A DNA stretch of 64,000 bases from Clostridiales bacterium (GTDB lineage: Bacteria > Bacillota > Clostridia > Christensenellales > Aristaeellaceae). The position numbers and the translations under genes were made by a program. How positions within the stretch are numbered: position 1 is the stretch's first letter; each line of letters opens with the position of its first letter. The notes below the pieces were generated by a model that was not told the DNA's origin, searched no databases, and saw only the letters and a list, made by a program, of their open reading frames with translations. The stretch is from positions 1 through 64,000 of the forward strand of contig JAAYIN010000026.1 in NCBI GenBank assembly GCA_012523405.1, in the 5' to 3' direction. Shown in pieces: positions 1 through 8,068 of this stretch.

Positions 1-124
1 GCAAAACAGCCGTTATCTTACAAAATAGTAGTAAATACACACAAAAATCCACCTGCGAATCAAGTAATTCGCAGGTGGATTTTGTTGCTATTGTCTTTTG
101 AAAAGACAATAGCAACAGCCCCTT
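1..124. repeat. Short inverted-repeat element, copy 1 (left end cut by window)
   Basis: Nearly identical to 6342-6465. The right end GCAACAGCCCCTT (112-124) is the exact inverse of the left end AAGGGGCTGTTGC of copy 2 (6331-6343). The centre is a large palindrome (43-83, arms AAAATCCACCTGCGAAT). It carries no ORF. The form is that of a MITE or a mobile terminator-like element. It sits just past the stop of the minus-strand gene ending at 156, so its palindrome could also end that transcript. Confidence 0.75.
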
Positions 125-155
125 TTTGTATATATGTTATTTCATCGATCTTCCT

Positions 156-1301
156 TTACCTCAGCGTAATCGCATGCGTCATATCCACTTGACCCTCTAC
201 AAGCGGCGCTAGGTACATATGCTCTGGGTAGGTTTCCATGTAGGGGAAGGTATAATAGGCTGCCGATACGCTTGCACCGCCGCAGCCATAGCGACCTTCC
301 ATGCCTTCATATACAGGCTTGCCGTTTTCATCCACAAGCTTCAGTCCCATGATTTCTCTTCCGACGACTTCAAGCCCGTCATAATCATAATACTTGATGC
401 CGTCTTGATAGAAGCCATCGCCATTTTCTTCAATATACGCAGCCATCAGGTCGGGATTGATTTCCCAATCAAGCGTGACATACATTTGAAGGGGGCTGAT
501 CATGTACTGGCTGACCTGCGCGCTCCACCTTGTGCCCTCCATCATGATTTGCGGCTCTATCATTTGGATTTGATCAGTTTGCGTGCAATCAAGGGAGAAT
601 GTGACAACGCCCTGTTCAGGCTTGCTCATAACCCCATCCTCATTGATATCGAGCGATCCGTATTCCTGCCGTTCACCAATTGGCAACGAAATCTCAACAT
701 CACTGCCCATCAGGAATACATTTTCTTGATCGAGGCGGTACATATGGTAGAACACTATTTCGCCCGCTGTTTCGCTGCCCACACTGATCGTGCTTGACAT
801 CCCGGGCATGCTGATATGGTCGCCGTCAATCCACAGCGAATCAGACCACGAACCGACATTCAGCGACTCCAGCATCTGCTGACCACTTTCCTCGTCAAGT
901 ATGCCAAGCGATTCAGCCGCACTCCCATCGCGAATGGAATAAGCAACGTACAGCGACATGCCGTCATAGGCCGCCTCCTCAACGGTGATATCCGCATTGC
1001 CGACCTTGACATTTGCCAGATCGTATTTTACAAAGTCAGCTGCGTTGGTCGGCGTTGTGCCAATGGTCGTTTCAAACAGGTTCAGCTTTAGCAATGCACC
1101 CGCCGCCGCTGTTCCAATCAGCAGCATCGCCGCCAGCGCGTACACCAGCATACGGCGCCTGCCCATAACGGGCTTATCTTTGGCAACTGAAGGTGTGATC
1201 GGGGCAATATCATTTAGGGTGGTCGTGATCGCATTCATAAAACTTTCTGGCATTGGGGGCACAGCGCTATGAATATCATTTCTCAGTTCAGACCTTCTCA
1301 T
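156..1301 (-). CDS. Membrane-anchored anti-sigma-like protein (DUF4179-type)
   Basis: A 381-residue protein with a short cytoplasmic N-terminus (about 1-50), one membrane segment (about 52-72, Ala/Leu-rich) and a large extracytoplasmic domain. The start at 1301 is preferred over an upstream in-frame ATG at 1364 because AAAGGAGGT lies at the right distance. It overlaps the end of the ECF sigma gene by 14 bp. Position directly behind an ECF sigma gene, one membrane span and a large outer domain are the known layout of DUF4179/RsgI-like regulators that hold a sigma factor at the membrane. Anti-sigma function is inferred. Because the partner sigma gene is interrupted, this protein may now have no partner. 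Confidence 0.65.
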   Translation of the reverse strand: MRRSELRNDIHSAVPPMPESFMNAITTTLNDIAPITPSVAKDKPVMGRRRMLVYALAAMLLIGTAAAGALLKLNLFETTIGTTPTNAADFVKYDLANVKVGNADITVEEAAYDGMSLYVAYSIRDGSAAESLGILDEESGQQMLESLNVGSWSDSLWIDGDHISMPGMSSTISVGSETAGEIVFYHMYRLDQENVFLMGSDVEISLPIGERQEYGSLDINEDGVMSKPEQGVVTFSLDCTQTDQIQMIEPQIMMEGTRWSAQVSQYMISPLQMYVTLDWEINPDLMAAYIEENGDGFYQDGIKYYDYDGLEVVGREIMGLKLVDENGKPVYEGMEGRYGCGGASVSAAYYTFPYMETYPEHMYLAPLVEGQVDMTHAITLR

Positions 1302-1794
1302 AGGAAATACCTCCTTTGATTTCGTCAGGTATCGTGGCGGCTTTGCGAAGGTGATTTCGTGCATACATCAAGCGAGATTTAATCGTTCCAATAGGTGCTT
1401 CCAGCATCTGCGCGATCTCCCTGATTTTATAGTTTTCAAGGTAATAAAGCACCACAACCATGCGATGCTCAGGTGACAGCAATTCGAGGATTTCATCAAC
1501 GCAAAGCCCCGATGTATCCAGCGCTTCGCTTGGCATCTGTTCTTCCTCTAGCTGCACCCATTGCAGCTTCTGCCGCTTTCTGATCATGTCCTTACAGACA
1601 TTCATCAATATCTGCGTGAGCCATCCCCGAAACGCCTTCGCATTCTTTAGGCTATCTCTGTTTTGCCACGCACGCGTCAGCGCTTCCTGCACCGCATCTG
1701 CACAATCTTAGTGATTGGACAGCATCGACCAACTAATGTGGTAAAGCAGGTTGCTTATTTTCAATACTTCCGCTTGATAGTATTCAGCAGTCAC
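1288..1794 (-). pseudogene. ECF RNA polymerase sigma factor with in-frame ochre stop
   Basis: Reading from a GTG at 1794 (RBS AAAGGAGGG just upstream) gives 168 residues, a normal ECF sigma length, but codon 29 is TAA (1708-1710). The residues before it (YYQAEVLKISNLLYHIS) and after it (DCADAVQEALTRAW) read as one continuous sigma region 2. Region 4 is intact (LSPEHRMVVVLYYLENYKIREIAQMLEAP in two parts) with its helix-turn-helix. A single base change from CAA would explain the stop. Re-initiation at the GTG at 1692 would give 134 residues lacking the start of region 2. The gene is either dead, makes a shortened protein, or the stop is a sequencing error. Confidence 0.8.
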
Positions 1795-2010
1795 GATATC
1801 CCTCCTTTGGATTTTTCCTCTTGCGCAAGGTTCCTCATTCTAGGATCATATATTAAGTCTAAAAAAAAGACCAAAAGGTTGAGTCCGAAAAAAATATTGT
1901 GGGGGCGGAGAGGACGCGGGGGGACGATAGGAGAACGATAGGGACTGCCCCCCTATGACCCTGCTTGGTTTCTAGTTAGGTTGCTGGGAATGTTCATATT
2001 GCTATAGTAT

Positions 2011-2046
2011 AAAAACCGCCCGCCTGGATACAAGTCCAAGCGGGCG
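2011..2046 (-). terminator. Rho-independent terminator of glnS
   Basis: Stem CGCCCGC (2017-2023) with GCGGGCG (2040-2046), followed on the minus strand by a U-tract (2011-2015), 18 bp after the glnS stop. Confidence 0.85.
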
Positions 2047-2063
2047 ATGTTAAACCTATGATT

Positions 2064-3812
2064 TTACTTTTTGATCTGCTTTGCGAAGCTGTCCTTGAGG
2101 CCTACCACCTGATTGTAGACAGGCATTGCGTCCGTGCTGTCCTGATCCTTGCAGTAGTAACCCATGCGCAGGAACTGGTAGGTGTTGCCGACCTCAGCGT
2201 TTTCCACGAACTTTTCTGCAAAGCCATGGCAAACTTCAATGCTGGTGGGGTTGAGCTTGGAGATGAAGTCCTTCTTCATTACAGGACCAGCCGTGGGGGC
2301 TTCCTCTACGCCTTCCACTTCGGCTTTGGCTTCTGCTGCGAGTGCTTCTGCCTCCGCCGCTTCTTCCTCGTCCATCAGCAGGGGCTGATACAGGCGTGCT
2401 TCGATCGGCACGTTCTCTGTTGCGCTCACCCAGTGCAATGTGCCCTTGACCTTGCGGCTTGCGCCCTCTGAACCGTTGCGGCTATCCATATCGACAGTTG
2501 CGTAGACGGTCGTGATGTTTCCGTCCTCATCCTTATCGCAGCTCTCGCATCTAACGATATATGCGCCCTTGAGGCGAACTTCGTTGCCGGGGAACATACG
2601 GAAATACTTGCGTGCGGGGACTTCCATGAAGTCATCCTGCTCGATGTAAATCTCGCGGGTTAAAACCGCCTTGTGCATGCCCATTTCGGGGTGTGCGGGG
2701 TGGTTATCCATGTCCAGCTCATCGCGCAAATCCTCTGGCCAGTTGGTCAAAACGACCTTGAGAGGGCGAATCACTGCCATCGCGCGCTGCGCCTTGCCTC
2801 CAAGATCCTCGCGTACGCAATACTCAAGCAGCGCTAGATCGACGGTGCTATCTGCCTTTGCCATACCGATACGATCGATAAAATCGCGGATGGATTCGGG
2901 CGTGTAACCGCGGCGGCGCATTGCGCAAAGGGTAGGCATGCGGGGATCATCCCAGCCGTCCACATAACCACCCTCCACCAGCATGCGCAAATAGCGCTTA
3001 GACATGATGGTACGGGTGAGGTTTAAGCGACTGAACTCGATTTGCCTTGGCTTTGAGGGGAGCATATTCGCAGCATTGTCAACCACCCAATCATACAGTG
3101 GGCGGTGATCCTCAAACTCCAAGGAGCAAAGGCTGTGGGTAATGCACTCGAGCGCATCACCAACTGGGTGCGAGAAGTCGTACATGGGGTAAATGCACCA
3201 CTCTGTGCCTGTGCGGTGATGCTCCATGAACAATATGCGGTACATCGCGGGGTCGCGCATATTGAAATTAGGGGAGGACATGTCGATCTTCATGCGAAGG
3301 ATCATACTGCCCTCTTTGTGCTTGCCTTCCTTCATTTCACGAAATAGGCGAAGGCTTTCCTCAATAGGGCGATCGCGGTAGGGGCTGTTTTTGCCGGGCT
3401 GAGTCAGTGTGCCGCGATACTCGCGCACCTGCTCCGCTGACAGCTCGCAGACATATGCAAGCCCACGTTCGATCCAGTCAACAGCGATATCATAGTATAT
3501 CTGGTAGTAATCGCTGGCAAAGAAAAGACCACCCTTCCAATCAAAGCCAAGCCAGTGGATATCCTCCATGATGCCATCTACATATTTGTTATCTTCCTTA
3601 GCAGGGTTGGTGTCGTCAAAACGAAGATTGGTGAGGCCGCCATAGCGCTCGGAGGTCAAAAAGTCTGCGACCAGCGCCTTGCAGTGGCCAATATGCAAAT
3701 AACCATTGGGTTCGGGAGGAAAACGTGTATGGACGCTTTGATAGCGGCCGCTCCGTAAATCTTCATCAATGGCGTCCCAAATAAAATTGGTCTTTGTTGC
3801 GGTAGTTTCCAT
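2064..3812 (-). CDS. glnS: Glutaminyl-tRNA synthetase
   Basis: Class I synthetase of 582 residues that charges tRNA-Gln with glutamine in the cytoplasm. The HIGH signature (PPEPNGYLHIGHCK, about residues 32-45) and the KMSKS-type loop (TIMSKRYL) are present, followed by the GlnRS beta-barrel anticodon-binding region. It is about 30 residues longer than the E. coli enzyme. The extra length is an Ala/Glu-rich insert at about 480-512, inside the anticodon-binding part. The start has an AGAAAGGAAGG RBS. Single-gene transcript with its own promoter and terminator. Many Firmicutes lack GlnRS and use the GatCAB route instead, so its presence is informative about the lineage. Confidence 0.95.
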   Translation of the reverse strand: METTATKTNFIWDAIDEDLRSGRYQSVHTRFPPEPNGYLHIGHCKALVADFLTSERYGGLTNLRFDDTNPAKEDNKYVDGIMEDIHWLGFDWKGGLFFASDYYQIYYDIAVDWIERGLAYVCELSAEQVREYRGTLTQPGKNSPYRDRPIEESLRLFREMKEGKHKEGSMILRMKIDMSSPNFNMRDPAMYRILFMEHHRTGTEWCIYPMYDFSHPVGDALECITHSLCSLEFEDHRPLYDWVVDNAANMLPSKPRQIEFSRLNLTRTIMSKRYLRMLVEGGYVDGWDDPRMPTLCAMRRRGYTPESIRDFIDRIGMAKADSTVDLALLEYCVREDLGGKAQRAMAVIRPLKVVLTNWPEDLRDELDMDNHPAHPEMGMHKAVLTREIYIEQDDFMEVPARKYFRMFPGNEVRLKGAYIVRCESCDKDEDGNITTVYATVDMDSRNGSEGASRKVKGTLHWVSATENVPIEARLYQPLLMDEEEAAEAEALAAEAKAEVEGVEEAPTAGPVMKKDFISKLNPTSIEVCHGFAEKFVENAEVGNTYQFLRMGYYCKDQDSTDAMPVYNQVVGLKDSFAKQIKK

Positions 3813-3869
3813 AACTGCGCCTTCCTTTCTATATATATGAACATTCAGCTATACTTAGCCGTGAGGCAT

Positions 3870-3898
3870 ATTATATAGCGAAAACCACCCTTTGGCAA
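3870..3898 (-). promoter_or_regulatory. Promoter of glnS
   Basis: On the minus strand: TTGCCA (3893-3898), 17-bp spacer, TATAAT (3870-3875), about 60 bp before the start codon. Confidence 0.75.
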
Positions 3899-3930
3899 GT
3901 CATTTCCTAAAAGGAGATGATTGTTTGCGA

Positions 3931-3959
3931 TTGCACCAAGCGAGCGCATGTGATAGGAT
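3931..3959 (+). promoter_or_regulatory. Probable promoter of the FAD oxidoreductase gene
   Basis: TTGCAC (3931-3936), 17-bp spacer, TAGGAT (3954-3959), then the AAAGGAGGG RBS at 3977-3985. Confidence 0.5.
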
Positions 3960-3992
3960 AGGCATGACAATTTATCAAAGGAGGGAATGCCC

Positions 3993-5624
3993 ATGCTACG
4001 AGTACACCAGCTTCGGCTTTCGCTTACCCAAGGAAGCAACCCCAAACAAGATATTTTAATTCCCATGTGCGCCAAACGTCTAAGCATACCTGAAAGTCGC
4101 ATCGCCAAAGCTACCGTTGTAAAGCGTAGTGTGGACGCTCGCGATAAAGGGGATGTGCATTTCACGGTTACGGTTGATGTGGTTCTTCACGACACCAACG
4201 AGCAAGCCGAAAATGCCATTGCCGGCAAATTCAGACCCAACGAGGTCGCGATCGTTAAAGGCGACTCTTCCGATGCACACCACGATATCTTTACCCTACC
4301 CCTCCCACCCTATGCAGCGAAGGACACGGAGCTGCGCCCGATCGTTGTCGGTGCAGGCCCTGCAGGACTATTTTGCGCACTGGCACTGGCGGCTCGCGGA
4401 GCTAGACCCATTTTAATCGAACGCGGACAAGCCGTGGAGCAGCGCGAGCGCGATGTTGCCGCCTTTGAAGCCACCGCAAAGCTGGATACCGAGAGCAATG
4501 TGCTCTTTGGCGAGGGCGGTGCGGGCGCATTCAGCGACGGCAAGCTCACCTGCGGGCTGAGCAACCCCCATATCAAGACGATTCTGCAAACCCTTGTGAC
4601 CTGCGGCGCACCCGACGAGATTTTAACGGCTCAGCGTCCGCATGTGGGCACGGACGAATTCCGCCAATTGCTTGGTGTAATGCGCCACAAGCTCGCATCC
4701 CTCGGTGCAGAAATCCACTTTGGACACAAGCTCACAGGCATTACCATGCGCAACGGGCACGTTGCCTCCGTGCAGGTATCGCATGACGGCACGAAAAAGG
4801 ATATTCCCACCGATACCGTCTGCCTTGCCATCGGGCACAGCGCACGCGACACCTACGAGTGGCTGTACGCACTTGGCATTCCAATGCAGCAAAAGCCCTT
4901 CGCGATCGGTGCCAGAATCGAGCACCAGCAGAAAATGCTCGACCGCGCGCAATACGGCAAAGCCGCCGGACACCATGCGCTCCCTCCTGCCGAATACAAG
5001 CTCAGCACCAAAACGCCTGACGGCCGCGGGGTCTATACCTTCTGCATGTGCCCCGGTGGGCAGGTCATCGGCGCAGCCAGCGAAGAGGGCGGCATCAACG
5101 TCAACGGCATGAGCCTTCATGCTCGCGATGGCGTGAACGCAAACGCTGCTGTGCTCGTCGGGATTACGCCCGAGGATTTTGGCAGCGAGCATCCGCTTGC
5201 AGGCATTCACCTGCAGCGCAGGATCGAGCAAGCCGCCTACAGAGCAACAGGCAGCTACAAAGCACCCTGCCAGCGTGTGGCAGACTTTATGGTTGGCAAG
5301 GAAACCAAGGAATTCGGCGATGTATTGCCTACCTATCGCCCGGGCGTTACGCCCTCGAATATCCGCGTATGCCTGCCTGCATTCATCACCGACAACCTTC
5401 GCTATTCGCTTCCTCAGCTTGCCAAGCGCATGCGTGGCTTTGATGCACCCGATGCGATTCTCACCGCGCCCGAGACCCGCTCCTCATCGCCCGTTCGCAT
5501 CTTGCGAAACGAGAAGCGCGAGAGCGCCATCAGCGGACTTTATCCACTGGGCGAAGGCGCAGGCTATGCAGGCGGTATCATATCCGCTGCACTTGACGGC
5601 CTGATGGCAGGCATGGAGATTTAA
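3993..5624 (+). CDS. FAD-dependent oxidoreductase (COG2509-type)
   Basis: A 543-residue soluble flavoprotein. An N-terminal domain of about 110 residues precedes a Rossmann FAD-binding motif (VVGAGPAGLFCALALAARG, about 118-136). Further family blocks follow, including FGEGGAGAFSDGKLT and a C-terminal GEGAGYAGGI flavin-contact motif. This is the layout of the uncharacterised FAD-dependent dehydrogenase family common in Clostridia; the substrate is unknown. The ATG at 3993 is preferred to the one at 3987, because the latter lies only one base after the AAAGGAGGG RBS. The HAD phosphatase gene starts 22 bp downstream, so they are probably co-transcribed. Confidence 0.8.
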   Translation: MLRVHQLRLSLTQGSNPKQDILIPMCAKRLSIPESRIAKATVVKRSVDARDKGDVHFTVTVDVVLHDTNEQAENAIAGKFRPNEVAIVKGDSSDAHHDIFTLPLPPYAAKDTELRPIVVGAGPAGLFCALALAARGARPILIERGQAVEQRERDVAAFEATAKLDTESNVLFGEGGAGAFSDGKLTCGLSNPHIKTILQTLVTCGAPDEILTAQRPHVGTDEFRQLLGVMRHKLASLGAEIHFGHKLTGITMRNGHVASVQVSHDGTKKDIPTDTVCLAIGHSARDTYEWLYALGIPMQQKPFAIGARIEHQQKMLDRAQYGKAAGHHALPPAEYKLSTKTPDGRGVYTFCMCPGGQVIGAASEEGGINVNGMSLHARDGVNANAAVLVGITPEDFGSEHPLAGIHLQRRIEQAAYRATGSYKAPCQRVADFMVGKETKEFGDVLPTYRPGVTPSNIRVCLPAFITDNLRYSLPQLAKRMRGFDAPDAILTAPETRSSSPVRILRNEKRESAISGLYPLGEGAGYAGGIISAALDGLMAGMEI

Positions 5625-5646
5625 GTACAGAAAGGGGTATCCAGCA

Positions 5647-6324
5647 TTGATCAAAGGCGTATTATTTGATATGGACGGCATTTTGATTGACACAGAGGTA
5701 TTGGGACAGAAAATCATGATAGAGGTCGCAGCACGTTTCGGCTATGAATTCACAGCCGAAATGTACTTTCTCATATTGGGCTGCAATCATGACCTGACCC
5801 GAGATATCATGCTTGACCACTATGGCGACGCATTTCCCTATGAGGACGTCATGCAGGGCTTCTATGATGCATTCCTAGATACCGCGCGCGCGGGAAAACT
5901 TCCGCTGAAAAAGGGACTTACCGAGTGCATGGAAGGGCTTAGGGCGCGTGGGATTCCCTGCGCACTGGCAACCAGCACTGAACGCAGCATCGTGGAAACC
6001 TATATCAAAGGCACACCTGAAATGCAGGGTATCTTCACCGCCACCGTATGCGGACGCGAAGTGCAGAAATCCAAGCCCGAGCCCGATATCTATATCGAAG
6101 CCGCGCGGCAGTTATCGCTTGCGCCCGCGGAATGCCTCGGCGTTGAGGACAGCCGCAACGGGCTGCGCAGCCTCAGATCAGCTGGATGCAAAAGCGTCAT
6201 GATTCCCGATCTTCTCCCCTACGACGAGAGCTTTGCGGGGATTGTGGACTACAAGCTGGACGATCTCACGCAGCTTTGCCCATTGATCGATCGGATCAAT
6301 CTTGAAGCCACAATCAAAGGATAA
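5647..6324 (+). CDS. HAD-superfamily phosphatase (beta-phosphoglucomutase-like)
   Basis: A 225-residue cytoplasmic hydrolase. Motif I is FDMDGILIDTE, with nucleophile Asp8 and acid/base Asp10. Motif II is the Ser/Thr block ALATST, the motif III lysine lies in QKSKPEPDIY, and motif IV is GVEDSRNG. A helical cap sits between motifs I and II. These are the marks of the phosphatase/phosphomutase branch (PGMB-like). The start is a TTG at 5647 with AGAAAGGGG upstream; no ATG fits the motif I spacing. The substrate cannot be told from sequence. It probably shares a transcript with the upstream flavoprotein and ends at the inverted-repeat element at 6331. Confidence 0.85.
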   Translation: MIKGVLFDMDGILIDTEVLGQKIMIEVAARFGYEFTAEMYFLILGCNHDLTRDIMLDHYGDAFPYEDVMQGFYDAFLDTARAGKLPLKKGLTECMEGLRARGIPCALATSTERSIVETYIKGTPEMQGIFTATVCGREVQKSKPEPDIYIEAARQLSLAPAECLGVEDSRNGLRSLRSAGCKSVMIPDLLPYDESFAGIVDYKLDDLTQLCPLIDRINLEATIKG

Positions 6325-6330
6325 ATCACA

Positions 6331-6465
6331 AAGGGGCTGTTGCAAAACAGCCGTTATATTACAGAATAGTAGTAAATACACACAAAAATCCACCTGCGAA
6401 TCAAGTAATTCGCAGGTGGATTTTGTTGCTATTGCCTTTTGAAAAGACTTCTGTAACAGCCCCTT
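6331..6465. repeat. Short inverted-repeat element, copy 2 (complete)
   Basis: 135 bp with terminal inverted repeats AAGGGGCTGTTGC (6331-6343) and GTAACAGCCCCTT (6453-6465), matching at 12 of 13 bases. Inside is a long palindrome (6384-6424). The left end can itself fold (GGCTGTTgcaaAACAGCC). No ORF and no clear target duplication. It lies 6 bp after the HAD gene stop and 18 bp from the opposite-strand ABC gene stop, so it could serve as a two-way terminator. The terminal sequence resembles the GGxxCTGTTGCAAA type of end seen in some IS families; that link is inference. Confidence 0.8.
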
Positions 6466-6482
6466 TTTATCTGCTTACTATT

Positions 6483-7274
6483 TTAGCTGCTTGCGCTCTT
6501 GTAATGCCTGAGCCCAAACTTCCAAAACCACAACGCAAAGGCCGTGAACACCACGACCACACCAAGCGCATGCACCAGCCCAAGCGGCGTTAGCACGCCC
6601 GACAGTAGCTGCGTTGGCACGGTCGCCATGATGCCATAGGGAAGCACGAAGTAGAAGATCACTTTGAACCCGCCTTTGAAAAGCACCCCTGGGATCTTGA
6701 AGTTGAGATCTAGCATTTCGCCCTCCAGTCGATTAATCGCGTTATCGGAAAGCACGAAGAATGGCAAGGTACGTAAAATCAGCTCCATATCGTAATATAG
6801 CAGCGTCATCAGCAGAACCATCACCGCATACCCAAGGACGAGCGGCAGCGTCACGACCGTATGGAGCATTGAAACCCCATAGGCGATGATCCCGCCACTG
6901 AGCAGAATCAGCGGAGCCGAGCCGAGATTGATGCTCTCAAACGTCAAGCGCAGCAGCGTATTCCCGGGCTTTGTGATGTACAGATCAAGCCCGCCCTCCC
7001 TGATTTTCTGAGGAATGGACAAAAGCCCAAAGAAGTAAATCATCATATTGAGTCCGTTGATCATGGAAAACGTTCCAATGAAGATCAGCATCTGTCCACG
7101 GTTCCAATTGCCAATGGTATCCACCTGACCATAGATGATGCTAAAGGTCAATAGCTGCACCAAAAACAGCACGCCATCCGCAAAAAACGCTCCAAAGAAG
7201 CTGAACCGAAATACCATCAAATGAGAAATCTTGAGTTTCAGCAAAAGCCAAATAAAACGTAGGTTTTTCTTCAT
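6483..7274 (-). CDS. ABC-2 family exporter permease (COG3694-like)
   Basis: A 263-residue membrane protein with about six hydrophobic segments and a family block around IREGGLDLYITKP between spans 2 and 3. Last gene of a three-gene exporter operon; its ATG overlaps the stop of the preceding permease (ATGA at 7271-7274). With the ATPase and the second permease it probably forms an efflux pump of the uncharacterised COG4586/COG4587/COG3694 type. The substrate is unknown. Confidence 0.8.
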   Translation of the reverse strand: MKKNLRFIWLLLKLKISHLMVFRFSFFGAFFADGVLFLVQLLTFSIIYGQVDTIGNWNRGQMLIFIGTFSMINGLNMMIYFFGLLSIPQKIREGGLDLYITKPGNTLLRLTFESINLGSAPLILLSGGIIAYGVSMLHTVVTLPLVLGYAVMVLLMTLLYYDMELILRTLPFFVLSDNAINRLEGEMLDLNFKIPGVLFKGGFKVIFYFVLPYGIMATVPTQLLSGVLTPLGLVHALGVVVVFTAFALWFWKFGLRHYKSASS

Positions 7275-8068
7275 ATTCCCACCCCATCGAATTTGATTCT
7301 AAATCGGCGATAGGTGCTATACACCAGCAAGGTCATTGCTGCTAGCCAAACCGCCAGTACACCCAGCCCAAAAATCCCCTCGCTAAGACTGATTTCGCCA
7401 AGCAGCAGCATCGTTGGCGTATAGGTGACGTACGTGAACGGCAGGAAACGCAGAACCCAGAGCACAGGCGCGGGCAAGAGTGAAAGCGGAATCATGCTGC
7501 CTGTTGCAAAGGTGAGCAATGCCCCCTGTACGCGCAGGAAGAAGTCCACATCCTGAAACTTAAAGGCTAGAATGCCAATGAAAAACTGATAAACCACCAT
7601 GAACGTCAGCCCAAGCAGAACCATCGCCACAACGCAGAGCAGCGACGGGATATCGCCTGTGATGCTGGGCGTGATATGAAATACAAACAAGCTCACCACC
7701 GTCGCAATGGCTGAAAAGATAGCGTAGTAAGCCGCCTTGCCAAAATTCTGCGCCATGAAATGCGGCAGCGGACTGGACGGGATGACCATGAACTTTGAAA
7801 ACTTTCCGCCTCGAATGAGCTCCGCTACCTCCCTGCTAATCCCCTCGGACATCTCAAGCGAAGTCAGGAATGAGCTGACAAGATAGTATGCAAGCATCGT
7901 CTGGTAGGTAAAGCCGCCCACGACATCGCGTCCTTCAAAGATCGCACCCCATAGGATGAACGCAAACAGCACCCGCCCAATCGTACCAACGGCGGTTAAT
8001 GCCACATCAAAGCGGTATACGAGCTGGGATTTGAACTGCGTTTTGGTAATTTCTAAGTATTTTTTCAA
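7271..8068 (-). CDS. ABC-2 family exporter permease (COG4587-like)
   Basis: A 265-residue integral membrane protein with about six spans. The true start is a TTG at 8068 behind a GGGAGGTG site; the upstream in-frame extension is Arg/Gly-rich and reads across the end of the ATPase gene. The TTG overlaps the ATPase stop (TTGA). The block EVAELIRGGKFSKFM is typical of the ABC-2 half-permease that pairs with COG3694 proteins. The two unlike permeases probably form a heterodimer served by one ATPase. Confidence 0.8.
   Translation of the reverse strand: MKKYLEITKTQFKSQLVYRFDVALTAVGTIGRVLFAFILWGAIFEGRDVVGGFTYQTMLAYYLVSSFLTSLEMSEGISREVAELIRGGKFSKFMVIPSSPLPHFMAQNFGKAAYYAIFSAIATVVSLFVFHITPSITGDIPSLLCVVAMVLLGLTFMVVYQFFIGILAFKFQDVDFFLRVQGALLTFATGSMIPLSLLPAPVLWVLRFLPFTYVTYTPTMLLLGEISLSEGIFGLGVLAVWLAAMTLLVYSTYRRFRIKFDGVGI

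Noticed and set aside
219-1272. Plus-strand open frames opposite the anti-sigma-like gene
   Set aside because: They lie antisense to a gene with a good RBS and membrane segment, and have no RBS or protein-like motifs of their own.
4623-5231. 202-residue minus-strand frame inside the FAD oxidoreductase gene
   Set aside because: Antisense shadow of a GC-rich gene whose motifs are clearly on the plus strand.
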